A stretch of 10,587 nt of DNA from Cephalothrix simula (lineage: Eukaryota; Nemertea; Palaeonemertea; Archinemertea; Cephalotrichidae), in contig JAXIUW010221508.1 in NCBI GenBank assembly GCA_035591015.1, positions 1-10,587 on the forward strand, read 5' to 3'. The translations under genes and the position numbers were made by a program. Below the pieces are notes generated by a model. The model worked only from the letters and a program-made list of their open reading frames with translations. It was not told the DNA's origin and did no database searches. Positions 8,193 to 10,587 of the stretch are shown piece by piece. Positions within the stretch are counted from its first letter, which is position 1. The number at the start of each line of letters is the position of its first letter.

Positions 8193-8228
8193 GGTCTCCT
8201 ATTCTAACTTGGTCTCCTATTCTTAATT
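8193..8228 (-). repeat. 18-bp direct duplication in the probable 3' UTR
   Basis: GGTCTCCTATTCTAACTT (8193-8210) is followed directly by GGTCTCCTATTCTTAATT (8211-8228), with three changes at the end. On the transcribed strand this gives AGAATAGGAGACC twice, 25-60 bases past the stop codon. Confidence 0.8.
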
Positions 8229-8250
8229 CCCCTAGCGAGGTTGTGACAGG

Positions 8251-8513
8251 TCATACGATCGATATTTTTTGCATTGTTTCACGATTAATCATTCGATCAG
8301 TATTCCTTGATGACGTATGAGAATGAGCGTGAGCATGATCGATCATGAACCGAACGTCGGAATGATCGGGTTCGTCTGCTTTCCTGCCTTTTTTCGTTTT
8401 TGTCCCCTTTCTTCGGCGCAGGAAAAGGCAGACGAGAATCATAATAAGCAGGAAAAGAGTCAATGCTACACCAAGAGCTACGTGAAGGATGTTATATGCT
8501 GGAGGTTTCGGAC
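8251..8513 (-). CDS. Single-pass membrane protein, terminal coding exon (TM plus cytoplasmic tail)
   Basis: The exon starts after TTCTGTCTTTACAG (acceptor at 8514) with two bases finishing a split codon, then runs 86 residues to TGA. It reads a Pro-rich stub (PKPPAYNILH), a hydrophobic helix at about residues 11-31 (VALGVALTLFLLIMILVCLF, then L), a basic stop-transfer (RRRKGTKTKKGRK), a polar tail with DHAHAHSH, and the end QKISIV. The basic side after the helix puts the C-terminus in the cytoplasm, so this is a type I membrane protein. A Pro-rich stub entering a helix is common after immunoglobulin or fibronectin III domains of cell-adhesion and guidance receptors, but no such domain is in the window, so that is only a suggestion. 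S-I-V fits a class I PDZ ligand (S/T-x-hydrophobic). No gene name can be given. Confidence 0.75.
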
Positions 8514-8771
8514 CTGTAAAGACAGAAAATAAACATCTTTAAACTAGACTGAACTAGAGCACATGGATAATTTAATGAAAATCAAAAACAATCTTTTTTG
8601 CTACGATAAAATATTTTATTTTTTAAATACACTGCACGAGGCTCAACGACTGCAGGATTTACGAAAAAAGAATTATCGCTCGGTTTTGCGGCTATAGCTA
8701 CTAGTTGGCGGCGTGCTGTCTCAAATGCAGCTCAGTGGCGCTCTGGTTAAGATTGCTGGATGTCACTGCTT
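8514..8771 (-). other. Probable last intron of the membrane-protein gene, 3' part
   Basis: This AT-rich DNA lies directly upstream of the acceptor on the - strand. An open frame of 62 codons at 8701-8889 on the same strand was considered as an exon. It lacks a pyrimidine-rich acceptor in frame (a TGA lies just upstream) and overlaps the repeat at 8772-8871, so it is not called. Confidence 0.45.
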
Positions 8772-8871
8772 GTATTCCATTCCCTCTCTCGGATAGATTC
8801 GAGTGAGCTTTCCCTCCTCCCGGAAATGGGGAAGTGAATGGAACGCTCACCTCGTCTTCTCCTAGACTGGA
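8772..8871 (+). repeat. Diverged third copy of the 9162/10442 repeat family
   Basis: The reverse complement of this segment carries, in order, TCCAG, TAGGA, ATTTCCGG, CGAATCTATCCGAGAGAG and GAATGGAATAC. These match the same words in the same order at 9184-9296 (TCCAG, TAGGAT, ATTTCCGGAG, CGAGACTCTCCGAGAGAA, GAATGGAATAC), with gaps. It is in the same direction as the copy at the window end and opposite to the one at 9162-9296. Matching was by eye. Confidence 0.5.
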
Positions 8872-9161
8872 AATCCATCCTAATTTCATCAGATTAGTAA
8901 TTTCTCAGTCTGGTTACCGAAATAAGGGTTAGTTAGGAGAAAGTATCTGTTAAAATTAGAAAGGCCTAAATCGTCGGGGAGGTATAGAACACAATCCGCC
9001 AGATAATGTCATTTTTCTGCTTTTATTTTGTTAATATAAATGGTTCAAAAGAACAACATTTTGAAAGTTACCAAAGCAAAAAACAAAATGATGCATAACA
9101 TATTGGTAATTTCATAGACCAGTGAAAAGTTTAAGCGACACAGCCGCCATCTTGTTTTCCG

Positions 9162-9296
9162 ATCTCTCTCTACCAAATCCTACTCCAGGGGTAGGATGAG
9201 GTAGAAGGAACCTCGAGGGACCTCTGTGACGTATTTCCGGAGTTAGGATGACCAATGGAACGTATTCGAGACTCTCCGAGAGAACGAATGGAATAC
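9162..9296 (-). repeat. Repeat copy A, inverted relative to 10442-10587
   Basis: The reverse complement of this stretch matches 10442-10587 almost base for base, apart from a 9-base insertion (GTCAGGAAA) in the other copy and a dozen or so substitutions. The repeat contains its own 14-bp hairpin (9170-9183 with 9191-9204), a TGACGTA word and CTCTCCGAGAGAACGAATGG. The neighbouring 9139-9152 carries AAGATGGCGGC on the - strand. With its partner, this copy brackets about 1.1 kb. Confidence 0.85.
9170..9204. repeat. Hairpin inside repeat copy A
   Basis: CTACCAAATCCTAC (9170-9183) pairs with GTAGGATGAGGTAG (9191-9204), 12 of 14 bases, across a 7-base loop. The same hairpin is kept in the copy at the window end. 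Confidence 0.75.
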
Positions 9297-10441
9297 GACC
9301 ACTACTCACTTGTTGGTGATCCACGGGATCGAATCCAGGAAGCTCCGAAAACACAAGACTATGAATACGAGTAGCGCGAGGCGTTTCTTGGCATTGCAAA
9401 GGGATAAGCGGACCATCTGAAATTAGGCCACTTACAACACCTGCATCTTGGTCGCATGCCCCATACCATATTTTTACAACTGAGGCACACTGTGTCGGTT
9501 GGGGGTCACTCCCAACAGTCGATCTTGCCTCAGAAAGTTGTCAAATAAATTTTATACCAGTCCACAAATAAACCCTCTAATGAGGGAGCAGGTAGATCAA
9601 TAAAAATGTAGAGTCAAATTTTTTAATAACAAACACTTTGATCAGAATCCAAATAAGACATTGCCGAGCACTTTGCAAGGCACATCATAAAATTATAAGG
9701 CGGATCGTCAACTATTAGTTTAGCCTAATAGCCAACACGTCAAAAGCATTTTAATTTTTTAGATTTTTTGATAAAAATATATATCCGGAGGACAACTACA
9801 CGTTTGCTCAATTAGAATCGCGCCATAAAAGCTTTCAGATTTTCTATCTAAAATAATACAAAAATAATGTAAGCTTAATTTCTATAAGACATTTTTCGCC
9901 CACTGATTATGTTTTTGCTACCCATTCAACCTATAGATGTTTCTAGGCTAAAGTTAATACTTTTCATTCTCACTGTAGTATTTTTTTTACAAATCGTTAG
10001 ATTTAAGAAAAAAAATCCCAGAGAAAGGCACACGAATTCATCATGGCAAACACAAATAATTTGTTTTTAGAGCACTTTCTTTCCAAAACAGAAGCAAAAC
10101 TGGTTTGGTAAATACACAAATGGATGGAAAAAAGGCACCCACGGTGCTCCTCCTTAACCTTTTTGTTTAGAAAAAATAACCATGAGAGATATTTTGGGGA
10201 TCGGTAGTCCAAAACCCCCTCCTATAGTCCGTTCATTCGAAACCATTCAGATTTCTGAAAAAAGATAGAGTTTTTTCCGTCATGGGACGTTCCATAATGC
10301 TTATGATGCATGCCATAAGCTGATATGATATCCCCAAATAGTCAAGAGTTCATCCAAGATCATCTAGACATGAAATAGTTGTTGTGTTGCATCATTATAA
10401 TCTACCGTTACGGCATCTTTATTTTGTCAGGATCTATGGTT
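9297..10441. other. Interior between inverted copies A and B, no gene seen
   Basis: About 1.1 kb of AT-rich DNA. No transposase-like frame is present: the open frames at 9112-9399 and 10003-10212 on the - strand and at 10379-10579 on the + strand have no recognisable motifs. Small structures are the hairpin at 9477-9540, a CCCTC-TAAT-GAGGG hairpin near 9572-9585, a GCACC-CAC-GGTGC palindrome near 10136-10148, and a 20-base word (10113-10132) shared with 1409-1428. Confidence 0.5.
9477..9540. repeat. 64-base hairpin
   Basis: CTGAGGCA (9480-9487) pairs with TGCCTCAG (9526-9533), and GTTGGG (9498-9503) pairs with CCCAAC (9511-9516) around a 7-base loop, with an unpaired bubble of about 10 bases on each side between them. 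Outer CAAC/GTTG (9477-9480, 9537-9540) can add pairs. The bubble is large for a miRNA precursor. Confidence 0.5.
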
Positions 10442-10587
10442 GTGTTCCTTTGGTTCTCTCGGAGAGTCTCGAATGTCAGGAAAATACGTTCCATTGGTCA
10501 TCCTACCACAGGAAATACGTCACAGATGTCCCTCGAGGGTCTTCCTACCTCATCCTACCCCTGGAGTAGGATTTGGTAGAGAGAGAT
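10442..10587 (+). repeat. Repeat copy B, runs off the window end
   Basis: It matches the reverse complement of 9162-9296, including TTCTCTCGGAGAGTCTCGAA, ACGTTCCATTGGTCATCCTA and CATCCTACCCCTGGAGTAGG. Identity fades left of about 10442, which marks one border. The other border lies beyond the window. Confidence 0.85.

Noticed and set aside
8317-8532. 71-codon open frame on the + strand
   Set aside because: It is the antisense shadow of the membrane-protein exon, whose - strand reading gives a clear transmembrane helix and splice acceptor.
8725-8760. tRNA-like A-box words (GCAGCTCAGTGGCGC) suggesting a tRNA or SINE
   Set aside because: No B box at the expected distance and no cloverleaf could be drawn. 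A B-box-like GGATCGAATCC at about 9327-9337 is too far away to pair with it.
8701-8889. 62-codon open frame on the - strand as a further exon of the membrane-protein gene
   Set aside because: There is no pyrimidine-rich acceptor in the right place, an in-frame TGA lies just upstream, and most of the frame lies in a copy of the repeat family.
9112-9399. 95-codon open frame on the - strand
   Set aside because: It runs across a dispersed repeat shared with 10442-10587, and the frame is not preserved in the other copy because of a 9-base insertion and substitutions. No recognisable domain.

Overview
The window looks like AT-rich nuclear DNA from an invertebrate, most likely an arthropod. That assignment rests on short introns with GT..AG borders, dispersed palindromic repeats and a minisatellite. 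No rRNA, tRNA or bacterial operon structure is visible, and the species cannot be named. Two partial protein-coding genes are supported, and they point towards each other. On the + strand, the last four coding exons of an ankyrin-repeat protein gene (2144-2308, 3012-3160, 3647-3753, 4090-4517) join in one frame to 282 residues plus a stop. The first exon opens in the middle of a canonical ankyrin repeat, so earlier exons lie outside the window. On the - strand, the last coding exon of a single-pass membrane protein (8513 down to 8251) encodes a short extracellular stub, one transmembrane helix, a basic stop-transfer, a His-rich stretch and a C-terminus of the PDZ-ligand type.

Layout from left to right. 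1-229 holds nothing recognisable. 230-539 is a non-autonomous DNA transposon (MITE) with terminal inverted repeats of about 70 bp. 736-781 is a 23-bp palindromic unit repeated twice. 1190-2095 is a block of degenerate foldback (inverted-repeat) DNA ending about 50 bp before the first visible ankyrin exon. The first ankyrin intron carries a 102-bp palindrome built from four copies of a decamer. The second carries a faint antisense reading frame that may be an old pseudogene. After the ankyrin stop codon come a short 3' UTR and an AATAAA.

Between the two genes lies a minisatellite of 29-bp monomers organised in a higher-order period of about 290 bp (4787-6075). Its monomers change orientation at both edges, and the right edge is an almost perfect 43-bp stem with a 4-base loop. 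6076-8060 is AT-rich intergenic DNA containing a perfect CRE-type octamer. The - strand gene probably ends at a polyadenylation signal at 8081-8086.

Upstream of the - strand exon, 8514-10587 is probably intron. It contains three copies of one repeat family in alternating orientation: 8772-8871 (diverged), 9162-9296, and 10442 to the window end. No functional link between the two genes is suggested. The unusual part of the window is its layered inverted-repeat structure: MITE, foldback block, intronic palindrome, orientation-switching higher-order minisatellite, and an inverted repeat pair about 1.1 kb apart. I see no clear evidence of a new multi-gene system.
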